64,000 bases of DNA, taken from assembly GCA_963763755.1 (NCBI GenBank), contig CAVXQE010000006.1, positions 186,001-250,000 of the forward strand, written 5' to 3'. Below, piece by piece: positions 1-9,143 of this stretch. Made by a program: the position numbers and the translations under genes. How positions within the stretch are numbered: the stretch's first letter is position 1; each line of letters begins with the position of its first letter. A model generated the notes under the pieces. The model made no database searches. It saw nothing but the letters and a program-made list of their open reading frames with translations, and had not been told where the DNA came from. The stretch comes from Gaiellasilicea sp963763755. Lineage in GTDB: Bacteria; Actinomycetota; Thermoleophilia; Gaiellales; Gaiellaceae.

Positions 1-319
1 GCCGGCGTCCAGAAGGCCGAGGCCGGCCTCGCGTCCGGACTGATCAACACGTCGCAGCAGATCGGCGGCGCAGTCGGGATCGCGCTGCTCTCCACGGTCG
101 CGATCTCGCGCACCGAGAACGAGGTTGCGGCCGGCACCGCGGTGCCGCAGGCGATGACCTCGGGCTTCCAGCTGGCCTTCTGGGTCGGCACCGGCGATCG
201 CCCTGGCCGGCGTCGTCGCCGCGCTCGTGCTGATCCGCCAGGAGGAGATCGCGGCAGCACCCGCGCCGGCACTCGCACCCCGAGGTCGCAGCCGCGAGCG
301 ACACCGCTCGACGGCCTAG
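1..319 (+). CDS. MFS drug exporter (DHA2 type), C-terminal part
   Basis: This is the C-terminal end of a 14-TM proton-driven multidrug exporter of the EmrB/QacA type; the start lies outside the window. The motif GLINTSQQIGGAVGIALL is typical of the late helices of DHA2 exporters. The reading frame changes near base 195, where one extra G in accggcg breaks a hydrophobic helix. After the break the helix resumes (AIALAGVVAALVLI) and a short charged tail ends at 317-319. The stop overlaps the stop of the opposite-strand trehalose phosphatase in a CTAG palindrome. The substrate cannot be deduced from this fragment. Confidence 0.85.
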
Positions 320-1033
320 AGCGGCCGCAGCAGCTCGAGCATCGCCGGCGGCCCGTCGACCACGACGTCGGCGGCCTCGCGCAGCTCTGCCGGGCCCTCC
401 GACGAGGCGACCGCGACCGTGACGCCGAGCTCGAGTGCCGCGCAGCGCGTTGAACGCGTCGAGGTCGGTCGTGTCGTCGCCCGCGTAGAGCGCCCGCTCG
501 AGACCACGCTCGCCGAGCAGGTGGGCGACGGCGGTCCCCTTGTGCGCGGCGACCGGCGGGCGCAGCTCCAGCACCTTCCGGCCGAAGCGAGCGACGAGCC
601 CTTCGTGGCGCGCCCGCGCAGCGACCGCCTCGAGCATCCGCAACGCCTCGGTCTCGTCCTCCGCGCGCCGGTAGTGGAAGGTCACCGTCAGCGGCTTGCG
701 CTCGACGTCCTCCCAGTCGATCGTCGTCGCGAAGCTCTGCAGTCGTTCGCTCCAGGCGGCCGCCTCCGGCTCCAGCTCGAGCCCGTGCTCGCCGACGTAG
801 ACGAGCTCGTCGAGTCCGACGACGCGACGGGCGTCGGCGCTCGAACGCCCGCTGATGCAGGCCACGAGCACGTAGCGATCGTTGAGGCGGCGAAGCTCCG
901 CCCGCGTCTCCTCCGGCACCGCCGAATCGTGTGGGACGTCGACGATCGGCGCGAGCACCCCGTCGACGTCGAGCAGGATCGCGGTTCGATCCGGGGCCTC
1001 GGCGATGCGCGCGAGCAGGGAGTCGCCGTTCAC
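316..1033 (-). CDS. otsB: Trehalose-6-phosphate phosphatase (HAD family)
   Basis: Dephosphorylates trehalose 6-phosphate to trehalose, an osmolyte and stress protectant. HAD motif I is seen as LLDVDGVLAPI about 20 residues in. SGRS follows as the second motif, VGEHGLELE is typical of the OtsB cap region, and GDDTTDLDAF is the Mg-binding motif IV. The frame breaks near 440, where an extra G follows LR; the C-terminal part (ALELGVTVAVA onward) continues in another frame to the stop at 316. Of two adjacent GTG codons I chose 1033, because it sits 6 nt after a TATCCT hexamer, matching the leaderless pattern seen elsewhere. No trehalose-phosphate synthase is adjacent. About 239 residues, normal for the family. 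Confidence 0.85.
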
Positions 1034-1038
1034 CACCC

Positions 1039-1045
1039 TAGGATA
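1039..1045. promoter_or_regulatory. Overlapping divergent -10 elements
   Basis: The + strand reads TAGGAT (1039-1044), 7 nt before the GTG of the TauE half gene. The - strand reads TATCCT (1045-1040), 6 nt before the GTG at 1033 of otsB. With only 18 bases between the two start codons, both genes are probably transcribed as leaderless mRNAs from one back-to-back promoter. This is inferred from spacing only; no clear -35 boxes were recognised. Confidence 0.5.
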
Positions 1046-1051
1046 CGAACG

Positions 1052-1403
1052 GTGTCGCTGAAACTCATCGGGATCGGCCTCGTCGCCGGCCTCTTCAGCG
1101 CCCTCTTCGGCGTCGGCGGCGGCATCGTCATCGTGCCGCTGCTGATCCTCCTCGCCGGCTTCGAGGGCCGCGCCGCGACCGGGACGTCGCTCGCGGCGAT
1201 CGGGATCACTGCTCTCGCGGGCACGATCCTCTACGCGTTCGAGGGTCACGTCCACGTCGGCGTACGCGGCGCTCGTCGGACTTCCGGCCGCCGCGGGCGC
1301 GGTCGCGGGGACCGCCGTCCAGCAGCGCGTCTCCGGGCGGTCGCTGACCCTCGCGTTCGCGGCGTTGCTCGCCACGATCGCGATCTGGCTGCTCGTCGGA
1401 TGA
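1052..1403 (+). CDS. TauE/SafE-family permease, first half gene
   Basis: N-terminal half of a TauE/SafE anion permease, a family that exports sulfite, sulfoacetate or similar organic anions. It is about 116 residues with four hydrophobic segments and carries the family repeat motif FGVGGGIVIVPLL followed by GTSLAAIGITAL. One extra G near 1259 shifts the frame; downstream the fourth helix (ALLATIAIWLLVG) ends in TGA at 1401-1403. The next gene starts inside that stop (ATGA overlap). Normal TauE proteins are about 250 residues with two such repeats in one chain. Here each repeat has its own start and stop, so a heterodimer is likely. The substrate is unknown. Confidence 0.8.
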
Positions 1404-1783
1404 GCGCGACGACGGTCGCCTTCGCGCTCCTGCTCGGCTTCACGGCGGGCGTGCTCGCGGGATTCTTCGGCGTCGGCGGCGGGATCCTGTTCGTTCCGAC
1501 TCTCGTCGCGCTCGGGCTCTCCCAGCTCGGCGCCGAGGCGACATCCCTCCTCGCGATCCTGCCGACGGTCGCGGCCGGCACCTGGCGTCAACGCCGCTAC
1601 GGGAACGTCCGCTGGCGGACGGCGCTCGTGCTCGGAATGTCCTCGATCGCCGGTGCTGCCGTCGGCGTCCAGGTCGCAACGGCGCTGCCGGAAGACACCC
1701 TGCGGCGGCTCTTCGCGCTCTTCCTGCTGGCCGTCGCCGCACAACTCGCATGGCGGGCGCGGCGGCCAGCCCCGTATCCTTGA
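1400..1783 (+). CDS. TauE/SafE-family permease, second half gene
   Basis: A 127-residue membrane protein with the same repeat motif as its upstream neighbour (FGVGGGILFVPTLV, then EATSLLAILPT). It matches the C-terminal half of TauE/SafE permeases. The ATG overlaps the stop of the first half by 4 nt, implying translational coupling and co-assembly. The reading frame is clean through to the TGA at 1781-1783. The gene is intact and bounded by its own start and stop, so it is a half-size subunit and not debris. Fusion by a further sequencing error is possible but would need an extra change at the overlap. Confidence 0.8.
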   Translation: MSATTVAFALLLGFTAGVLAGFFGVGGGILFVPTLVALGLSQLGAEATSLLAILPTVAAGTWRQRRYGNVRWRTALVLGMSSIAGAAVGVQVATALPEDTLRRLFALFLLAVAAQLAWRARRPAPYP

Positions 1784-1786
1784 GTG

Positions 1787-2176
1787 ATGACCGAGCACGA
1801 GGAGATCTGGCTCCCGCTCGTCGACGAGCCGATCGGAGGCATCGTCGCGCAGATTCAGGCCGACGACCCCGAGATCGAGCGCCTCGTGGGCTCGCCGCGG
1901 CGCATCCTCGCCTTCAAGACGTTCGCCTACATCAGAGCCGGCGTGAAGCTCGGCGAGCTGCTGGTCGAGAGCGATCTGCCGCCCTATGACGGCACGGAGA
2001 CCTGGGTCGAGCTGCTCCTTCGCGATCCCGCCAACCGCGCTGCGATCGCGCAGGAGGTGCGGTCGGTCGCCGAGGAGATCGCGGCCGACCCGCGCTACGG
2101 CGACGACGAGCCGCTCGGGCCGGACGAGGAAGCCCGGGCGCGCTTTCGCGAGTTCGCCCGGAAGCTCGAGACGTAG
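1787..2176 (+). CDS. Hypothetical protein, acidic, soluble
   Basis: A 129-residue protein I do not recognise. It has no signal peptide or membrane segment. The C-terminal half is rich in Glu/Arg and probably helical (AIAQEVRSVAEEIAADPRYG). The start at ATG 1787 is chosen because TATCCT (1775-1780) lies exactly 6 nt upstream, which fits a leaderless transcript; an adjacent GTG at 1784 would add one residue. It follows the TauE pair by 3 nt but probably has its own promoter. No function is proposed. Confidence 0.7.
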   Translation: MTEHEEIWLPLVDEPIGGIVAQIQADDPEIERLVGSPRRILAFKTFAYIRAGVKLGELLVESDLPPYDGTETWVELLLRDPANRAAIAQEVRSVAEEIAADPRYGDDEPLGPDEEARARFREFARKLET

Positions 2177-2215
2177 GACTTACAACGAAACACACCGTCC
2201 CGCGATAACCGGATA

Positions 2216-3664
2216 ATGGGGGCCGTGCCTCTCCGGCTTCTCGCGCTCTTCCTCCTCGCCTGCGGCGTCGCCTCCATCGGGGCGAGCACGGGCACGACGG
2301 CGGAAGCGCCCGTCGGTGTCGGCCAGCGCCTACGCGGTGCAGGTGAACATTCCGGGACAACCCGGTGTCGAGCGCAGGTGCCTCAACCGCACCGAGTGAC
2401 GTCACGACCGCCGCCGCGGACACGTTCGTCTATCCCGCCGACGCGTCCGCGGTCAAGACCGGCGGCCTCTCGTCCAGCGCCTTCGCTGCGGGCACGACGG
2501 CGCAGGGCGTGAGCGATGTTCTCGGCGTTTCGCTCTTCAACGGCGAGATCACCGCCGAAAGCGTGGCTGCGCGGGCGAAGGCATCTTCGACCGTGTCGGA
2601 CGCCGTCGGATCCGCCGTGACGAATCTCGTGCTCCTCGGCCAGGGAGTGACGCCGGTGCCGAATCAACGCTTTCCTCTCGGCGACTGGGGCTACGCCATC
2701 ACACTGGAGTTGACCGCCGAGGCGCCGGTCGCCGATGACACGCGCAACGCCCGCGCGGCGGTGACGGCGCTCCGCGTCGTCCTGCTCGCAGATCACGGTG
2801 GCCTTCCCGTCGGCACCGAGATTCTGATCGGCCACGCCGAGGCCTCGTCGTCGACGCCCCTCTCCGTCCTGGCGCCACCGCCGGCCGAACAGGTCAAGCC
2901 CGCGAAGACCGGACGCCCCGCGGGCGTGCCGCCGCAGAAGAAGAAGAAAAAGGCCGCTGCCAAAGCCGCCGGAGCCGGACGCGGGCGGACCGGACTCGCT
3001 CTTCAAGCTGCCGCCGACCGACGTCTCGGCGCCGCTCTCGCCCGACGGCTACGTCTTCCCCGTCTACGGCCCCTCCTCGTTCACCGACACGTTCGGCTCG
3101 CCGCGCGCGGGTGTCGGCTGGCACCACGGCGAGGACATCTTCGCTCCGCTCGGCGCGCCGCTCCTCGCGGTCGCCGACGGCACGGTCTTCTCCGTCGGCT
3201 GGAACGAACTGGGCGGATATCGGCTCTGGCTTCGCGATCACCAGGGAAACCAGTTCTACTACGCGCATCTCTCGGCGTACTCGCCGCTCGCGGTGGACGG
3301 ACGCGAGGTTCGCGCCGGCGCCGTGCTCGGCTTCGTCGGCAACACGGGCGACGCGCAGAGCACTCCCTACCACCTGCACTTCGAGATCCACCCCGTCGGC
3401 CTGCTGCCGATGGGCTACGACGGCGTCGTGAACTCCTTCCCGTATCTCAGCGCGTGGCGGCGGCTCGAGGACATCTCGTTCGCCGCCGGCCGCGGCTGGG
3501 CGCCTCCGGTGCCGCCGAGCGCGACGGCGCCGCGGCCGGGAGCATTGCTGCTCGGCTCGACCGATATCTCGAGCGCGAGCGGGCTCGAGCCCGGCTCGCT
3601 CGAGCGGGCGCTCGTCGCTCCGGTCTCAGCCGAAGGCGACGGCGCCCTCATCAGATCCGGATAG
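2216..3664 (+). CDS. Secreted M23-family peptidase (LytM/NlpD-like)
   Basis: A secreted zinc metallopeptidase of the peptidoglycan-cleaving M23 family, or a catalytically active relative. It begins with a signal peptide (RLLALFLLACGVASIGAS). A secreted region of unknown fold follows, then a Lys-rich linker (QKKKKKAAAKAAG, around 2935-2970), then the LytM domain with WHHGEDIFAP (first zinc His and Asp) and YHLHFEIHP (the H-x-H motif). The frame shifts three times, near 2319, 2363 and 2985; each is corrected by removing one base, and the protein reads through on either side. Reconstructed length is about 480 residues. It probably remodels the cell wall, consistent with the other wall genes in the window. 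Confidence 0.8.
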
Positions 3665-3688
3665 TTCCGATCCGGCTGGATCTCTCGC

Positions 3689-4117
3689 TTACGCGGCCGG
3701 CTCCGATGCCGGGGGCGTGTACGAGTAGTCGTCGGTGGTCTCACCGGTCACCTTCTGCATCAGCCACTCGCGGGTCTGAGGCCCGGTCATCGGGTTGAAC
3801 AGGATTCCGATGGCGATGCCGATCAGCAGCAGGAACGTGTTGCGGCCGCTGTGGTCCTGCTTGCCCTGGATCCGGCTTGCAGCCGTGCGGAGCTCCTCGG
3901 CCGCCTTCTTGAGGTTGTCCTGGATGTCCTTGTCGGTCGCCGCTCGCATCGCGGTTCCGGTGAGGTTGCGGTTTCCGAGCAGCTCGGAGTAGACGTCCCG
4001 GGCAGCGATGAACGCTTCCTTGATGTTGTCGTGGAGCGCGTCGTCGTGCAGCGCACGGTCGACGTACGGCCGCATCGTGTCTGCGGTGTCGTAGAGCTTG
4101 TCCTTCGTCTTGACCAT
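3689..4117 (-). CDS. YtxH-like small membrane-associated protein
   Basis: A 142-residue protein with an amphipathic, probably coiled-coil N-terminal region and one hydrophobic segment near residues 110-125 (TFLLLIGIAIGILFNP), followed by a short tail. This layout resembles YtxH-type general stress proteins of Gram-positive bacteria, although there the hydrophobic segment is usually N-terminal. The ATG at 4117 has a clear ribosome binding site (aaaggaaggg) about 6 nt upstream. It lies 70 nt downstream of lon in the same direction and may belong to the same stress regulon. The function is not established. Confidence 0.65.
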   Translation of the reverse strand: MVKTKDKLYDTADTMRPYVDRALHDDALHDNIKEAFIAARDVYSELLGNRNLTGTAMRAATDKDIQDNLKKAAEELRTAASRIQGKQDHSGRNTFLLLIGIAIGILFNPMTGPQTREWLMQKVTGETTDDYSYTPPASEPAA

Positions 4118-4187
4118 TCGGCCCTTCCTTTCGGGTACTTGTGGTCGGCAGCTGATTCTTGCCGTTGAGCGATCCTTGCAAACAGCG

Positions 4188-6585
4188 TCAGCGTGCGGAA
4201 GCGGCGGCGCGCCGTTCGAGCAGCGTATGCCGGGTCCGTCGTGACCGTCCCTTCGGTGTGAAGGCCTCGTCGAGGACCTCTTCGACATGATCGACCAGGA
4301 CGAACTCGAGCTCGCGCCGCGTCTCGGGCGGGAGGTCGTCGAGGTCGTGCACGTTCTCGGACGGGAGGATCACCCGCTTCAGGCCCGCCCGCTGCGCGGC
4401 GAGCACCTTCTCGCGCACGCCTCCGATCGGCAAGACCTGTCCGGTCAGGGTGATCTCTCCGGTCATTCCGACGTCGTCGGCGACCGGGATCCCGCGCACG
4501 AGCGAGGCGAGTGCCGTGGCCATCGTCACGCCGGCCGAGGGGCCGTCCTTCGGGACAGCTCCGGCGGGCACGTGGATGTGGACGTCGTGCTCGGCGAACC
4601 ACTCCGAGGTCAGGCCCAGCTCCTCGGTGTGCGAGCGCACCCAGGAGAGCGCCGCCTGCGCGGACTCCTGCATCACCTCGCCGAGCTGCCCCGTGATCGT
4701 GAGCTTCCCCTTGCCGGGGTATGCGGTCGCCTCGATGAAGAGCACGTCGCCGCCGACCGGTCGTGTAGGCGAGCCCGGTTGCGACGCCCGGATCGGACGT
4801 CCGCTTGCGCACGTCGCCGGAGAAGTGCCGCGGCCCGAGCCACTCCCGCACCCGCTCCTCGTCGACCTTGAGCTTCTCCTTGTGGCCGGTCGCGACGAGG
4901 GTGGCCGCCTTGCGGCAGAGCGTTGCGATCTCCCGCTCCAGACTACGAACGCCGGCCTCGCGCGTGTACTCGGCGATCACGAGCCGGAGCACACGGTCCG
5001 GGATGGCCAGCAGCGTGCGCTTCAGCCCGTGCGCCTTCAGCTGCTTCGGCACCAGGTAGCGCTTCGCGATCCCGAGCTTCTCCTCGTGGGTGTAGCCGGA
5101 GAGCTGGATCACGTCCATCCGGTCGAGGAGCGGGCCGCGGATCGTGTCCAGCGTGTTCGCGGTGCAGATGAACAGCACCTTCGAGAGGTCGAACGGGAGA
5201 TCCAGATAGTGGTCTCGGAAGCTCGAGTGCTGCTCGGGATCGAGGACTTCGAGCATCGCGGCCGCCGGATCGCCCCGGAAGTCCGAGCCCATCTTGTCGA
5301 TCTCGTCGATCAGGAAGACGGGGTTCGCCGACTCGGCGTCACGAATTGCGCGGATGATCGTGCCCGGCATCGCGCCGATGTACGTGCGCCGGTGCCCACG
5401 GATCTCCGACTCGTCGCGGACGCCGCCGACCGAGATGCGCGCGAACTTCCTGCCCAGCGCGCGGGCGATCGACTGCCCGAGTGAGGTCTTGCCCACCCCC
5501 GGCGGCCCGACGAAGCACAGAACCGGGCCGGAGAGGTCGTTCTTCAGCTTCGAGACCGCGAGGTACTCGACGATTCGATCCTTGACCTTCTCCAGGTCGA
5601 AGTGGTCCTCGTCGAGGATCTGGCGCGCGTGCTCGAGGTCGAGGTCGTCGTCGGTGAACTCGCTCCACGGCAGCGAGATGATCCAGTCGAGGTAGGTGCG
5701 GATGACGCCGTACTCGGCCGCCGCCGACGGCAGCTTCTCGAGCCGTGAGAGCTCACGGAGGGCGGCCTTCAGCACGTGCTCCGGCAGGTTCTTCTCCTCG
5801 AGCTGGCCGCGCAGCTCGTTGATCTCGGCCTGCTGCTCGTCGCCCTCGCCGAGCTCGTCCTGAATGGCCTTCAGCTGCTGGCGGAGGAAGAACTCGCGCT
5901 GGCCCTTGTCGATCTCGCTCGCGACCTGCGACTGGATCTTCGAGCCGAGCTCGGACATCTCGACCTCGCGACTCAGAATCAGGGAGATCGCCCGCAGCCG
6001 CTCCTCGACGTTGACCAGCTCGAGCAGCTCCTGGCGCTCGTCGGTCTTCAGCCGGAGCGTCGATGCGATCAGGTGACAGAGCGCGCTCGGATCGTCGACG
6101 TTGGCGGCCGCGAGCTGGAGCTCCTCGGGCAGATAGGGCGTCATCCCGATGATGTGGGCGAACTGTTGCTGGACGTTCCGCGTCAGCGCCTCGACCTCGG
6201 GCGAGCCGGGGACGACGTCAGGCAGCTCCTCGAGCTCTGCGAGGAGATACGGATCCTCCTGCTGCGGTTCGACGAGACGGACCCGCTGGAGGCCCTGAAC
6301 GAGGATGCGCAACGTCCCGTCCGGGACCTTGATCATCTTGTGGACGACCGCGACCGTGCCGACCGAGTACAGGTCGTCCCAGCCCGGCGGGTCGGCCTCG
6401 GTGTTGCGGACGGTGAAGAGCGCGAGCATCCGCTCGCCCGAGACGACGTCGTCGATCAGCTTGACCGAGCGCTCCTGTCCCACGGCGAGCGGCGTCATCG
6501 ACTCCGGGAAGACGACCGTCTCCTTGAGCGGCAGAACCGGCAGCCGCAGCCGCTCCAGGCCCTTGGTGGGCTTGTCCGCGCTCAT
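4188..6585 (-). CDS. lon: ATP-dependent Lon protease
   Basis: LonA-type cytoplasmic protease that degrades misfolded and regulatory proteins. Domains in order: substrate-binding N domain (LRLPVLPLKETVVFPES at the start), helical region, AAA+ module with Walker A GPPGVGKT (about residue 360) and Walker B FLIDEIDKM, then the serine protease domain. The catalytic Ser lies in KDGPSAG (about 683) and the Lys in GGVREKV (about 725). One extra G near 4757 (accggtcgg in place of accgtcgg on the - strand) breaks the frame just before the protease domain; both sides are fully conserved. About 798 residues, normal for LonA. The ATG overlaps the stop of the upstream Hsp20 gene (ATGA), so the two are co-translated. 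Confidence 0.95.
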
Positions 6586-7019
6586 CCGTCCCTGCGAACG
6601 GCGATCGCCACGGTCCGGCCACGCGGAGCCCGCTTCGCGATCGGCAGCGTGATGCGGAGCATCCCTGCCTCGTACGTCGCCGACGCCGATGCGGCTGCGA
6701 CATCGTGCCCGAGCGGGATCAGGCGCTCGAAGTGCCCGTACTCGATCTCCGCCTGCTGGTACACCTGCCCGCCGATGCGCGGGCGGGCGCGATCGCCGGA
6801 GATCATCAGCGCCTGCTCGTCGACCACGATCTCGATCGACGCGGGCTCGACGCCGGCGAGCTCGATCAGCAGATTCAGCTGGTGCGGGTCCTCCGTGACA
6901 TAGCAGTCGACTGCCGGCCGGAAGCCGTGTCGAAGACCGGCGAAGCGCGGCACCTGCCAGAGGTCGGCGAAGAGCTCTTCGATCTCCCCTTGCAGGCGAT
7001 TGATGTCCCGGCGCGCCAT
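6582..7019 (-). CDS. Small heat shock protein (Hsp20/alpha-crystallin)
   Basis: An ATP-independent holdase chaperone of 145 residues. The alpha-crystallin domain covers roughly residues 35-140. It contains LNLLIELAGV, the LMISGDR strand, the FERLIPLG segment and the late GMLRITLPIAKR strand corresponding to the A-x-x-x-G-x-L motif. It is the first gene of an operon with lon (4 nt overlap), pairing a holdase with the protease that removes its clients. No CIRCE or HAIR operator is evident in the 34 bp before the divergent small gene at 7054. Confidence 0.9.
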   Translation of the reverse strand: MARRDINRLQGEIEELFADLWQVPRFAGLRHGFRPAVDCYVTEDPHQLNLLIELAGVEPASIEIVVDEQALMISGDRARPRIGGQVYQQAEIEYGHFERLIPLGHDVAAASASATYEAGMLRITLPIAKRAPRGRTVAIAVRRDG

Positions 7020-7053
7020 TCGCTCAGACTACTGGTACCCGTAGGATCGAAAC

Positions 7054-7194
7054 ATGACGGCCGTCCGACGGATCTTCAGGCTCCTGCTCGCCGGGCTCGC
7101 GTTCGGAACCTACGTCTGGTTCGCGGCGGTACGCTACGTTCCGCTCGTGAAAGCGCGCAAGCGGCGACGGCGCGCAACGTTTACAGGATCCTGA
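7054..7194 (+). CDS. Small single-pass membrane protein, 46 residues
   Basis: A short reading frame encoding one hydrophobic helix (LLLAGLAFGTYVWFAA, about residues 10-25) followed by a strongly basic tail (KARKRRRR). No family is recognised. Support for it being real comes from the upstream TAGGAT hexamer at 7042-7047, exactly 6 nt before the ATG. The same arrangement precedes several clear genes here and suggests leaderless expression. It is divergent from the hsp20-lon operon and ends 36 nt before the glycosidase gene. The reading frame is short enough that chance cannot be excluded. Confidence 0.5.
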   Translation: MTAVRRIFRLLLAGLAFGTYVWFAAVRYVPLVKARKRRRRATFTGS

Positions 7195-7230
7195 TGTGTC
7201 GGAAGGGGGGTCGCGGGGAACCCGCTTCCA

Positions 7231-8468
7231 ATGCGTTTTCTCGTCGCAGCTCTGACACTGTGCGCCCTGATCGGCCTGGCAGCCCCCGGCGCTCAGGCCT
7301 CGAGCAGCGTCCGCTTCGGAATCCAGGACGACTCCTGGCTCGTCCACGGCGCCGGCACGCTCGACGAGCGGCTCGACAAGCTCGAGAGCCTCGGGGTGGA
7401 CGTCGTGCGCTTCAACCTCCACTGGGACCGGATCGAGCCCGTGCGCGGCAAGCAGAACTGGGAGGAGAGCGATCTGGTGCTGGAAGGCCTGCAGGACCGC
7501 GGCATCCCCGCTGTGGTGGGCCTCGTCGGCTCACCGCGCTGGGCGAACGGTGGCAGGACGCCCAACTTCGCACCGGGTGCGGCCGCGTTCGCACGAATTC
7601 GCGCGCACGGCGGCGAACCGCTACAGCTGGGTCAACCAGTGGCTCGTCTGGAACGAGCCGAACCAGGCGCGATGGCTTCGCCCGACGACACCGGCGGTCT
7701 ACGTTCGCCAGCTTCTGAATCCCGCCTACAAGGCGATTCACGCAGCGAACCCGCGGGCCAAGGTTGGTGGCGGCGTCACGGCCCCGCGCGGCTCGACGGC
7801 CGGCGTGTCGCCGGTGAACTGGATTCGAGGCATGCGCAAGGCCGGTGCCCGTCTGGATGCCTACGCGCACCATCCCTATCCGTCGAACAGCCGCGAGTCG
7901 CCGTTCGCCAACGGCAGCTGCAAGTACTGCACCACGATCACGATGGCCACCCTCGAGCGGTTGCTCTCGGAGGTGAAGCGCGCCTTCGGCTCGAAGCGGA
8001 TCTGGCTGACGGAGTACGGCGTACCAGACGGGCGCGTACGGCGTCACCCAGCAGCGCCAGGCGGAGTTGATCGGCCAGTCCGGGATGCGCGTGCAGAAGG
8101 CTCCGCGGGTCGACATGCTGATCCACTACCTCGTGAAGGACGAGCCGGAGGCGGCGCGCTTCCAGAGCGGCCTGTTCCAGAACTCGGGGCGTCCGAAGCT
8201 TGCGGCACTCGCGTTCCCGTTCCCGATCGCGCAGGCCGGCCGCAGCGGCGGCAACCTCGTCCTCTGGGGTCAGGTCCGGCCCCGCTCCGGCGCGCAGACG
8301 TTCCGCGTGCAGGTCCGCACCACCGGCGCGTGGCGCTTCAGTGGTGGCGTGCGGAAGACGAGCGCGCGCGGCTTCTTCAGCGTCGCCGTTCCCGCCAGGC
8401 CGGGCGACCGTGTGAGGATCTACTCGCCGCAGGACCTGGCGTACAGCATCTCGATTCGCGCGCGCTGA
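7231..8468 (+). CDS. Secreted glycoside hydrolase (clan A-like, GH5/GH39 type)
   Basis: An exported TIM-barrel glycosidase acting on an unknown glycan. The first 22 residues form a signal peptide (FLVAALTLCALIGLAAPGA). The motif LVWNEPN carries the acid/base Glu and WLTEYGV the nucleophile Glu, in the order and spacing of clan GH-A retaining enzymes. A short beta-rich C-terminal domain follows. The frame breaks near 7594 (cgaattcg) and near 8030 (gtaccag); removing one base at each restores a continuous protein of about 412 residues. The neighbouring dTDP-rhamnose genes suggest a role in surface polysaccharide turnover. The exact GH family cannot be fixed by eye. Confidence 0.75.
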
Positions 8469-8491
8469 ACGCCTGCGGCTAGTTTCCAACG

Positions 8492-9143
8492 GTGCGGGCG
8501 CCTCCTGTCTTCCGCGGCGGCCTCGGCGCGCGCAGCCTGGCCCTTGTCTTCGGCCTCTTCCTGTGTGCCGCGGGCATCGTCGGCCTGCTCGAGTCCGAGC
8601 TCGGCCTCTCGCCGTGGGATGTGCTCCACCAGGGGCTCGCGGAGCACACAGCGCTGAGCTACGGGACGGCGAACATCGTCGTCGGTCTGCTGGTGCTCGC
8701 GGTCTCGTGGGGTCTGGGTGCGCACATCGGTGTGGGGACGATCGCGAACGCGGTCCTGATCGGCCTCTTCATCGAGGTGCTCGTGCGCGTTCCGGCGGTC
8801 GAGGCGCTCTCGGAGGAGGGCCTCGCCGTTCGGAGCGTGGTGCTCGCGGTGGGAATCGCGCTCGTCGCCGTCGGCTCGGCCTTCTATCTCGGCGCAGCGC
8901 TCGGGGCAGGCCCGCGCGACTCTCTGATGCTCGTGCTCGCCCTTCGCTCGGCCCGGCGGATCGGCGTCGTGCGGACGCTGCTCGAGTCGAGTGTCGTCGT
9001 TGTGGGTGCGGCTCCTCGGCGGCACGATCGGGATCGGGACGGTCGCCTTCGCGCTCCTGATCGGGCCGGCGCTCGAGGCGTCGTTCTGGCTGCTGGGGCG
9101 TACGCCGCTGGTTGGTCCCGCAGTAGCATCGGCCCCGGCATGA
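8492..9143 (+). CDS. YczE/YitT-like integral membrane protein
   Basis: A polytopic membrane protein of about 216 residues resembling the YczE/YyaS/YitT family. It has the conserved ESELGLSPWDVLHQGL after TM1, GLGAHIGVGTIANAVLIG in the middle, and ALGAGPRDSLM later. One extra G near 9011 breaks the frame. The C-terminal part then reads GGTIGIGTVAFALLIGPALE and ends in TGA at 9141-9143, overlapping the ATG of rmlA (ATGA). TAGTTT at 8480-8485 lies 6 nt before the GTG start, fitting a leaderless promoter. The function is unknown for the family; here it heads the rhamnose operon. Confidence 0.75.

Noticed and set aside
44..1798. A 584-residue open frame on the - strand across otsB and the TauE genes
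   Set aside because: Only the middle part (otsB) has family motifs; the rest is Arg/Pro-rich high-GC shadow of the + strand genes.
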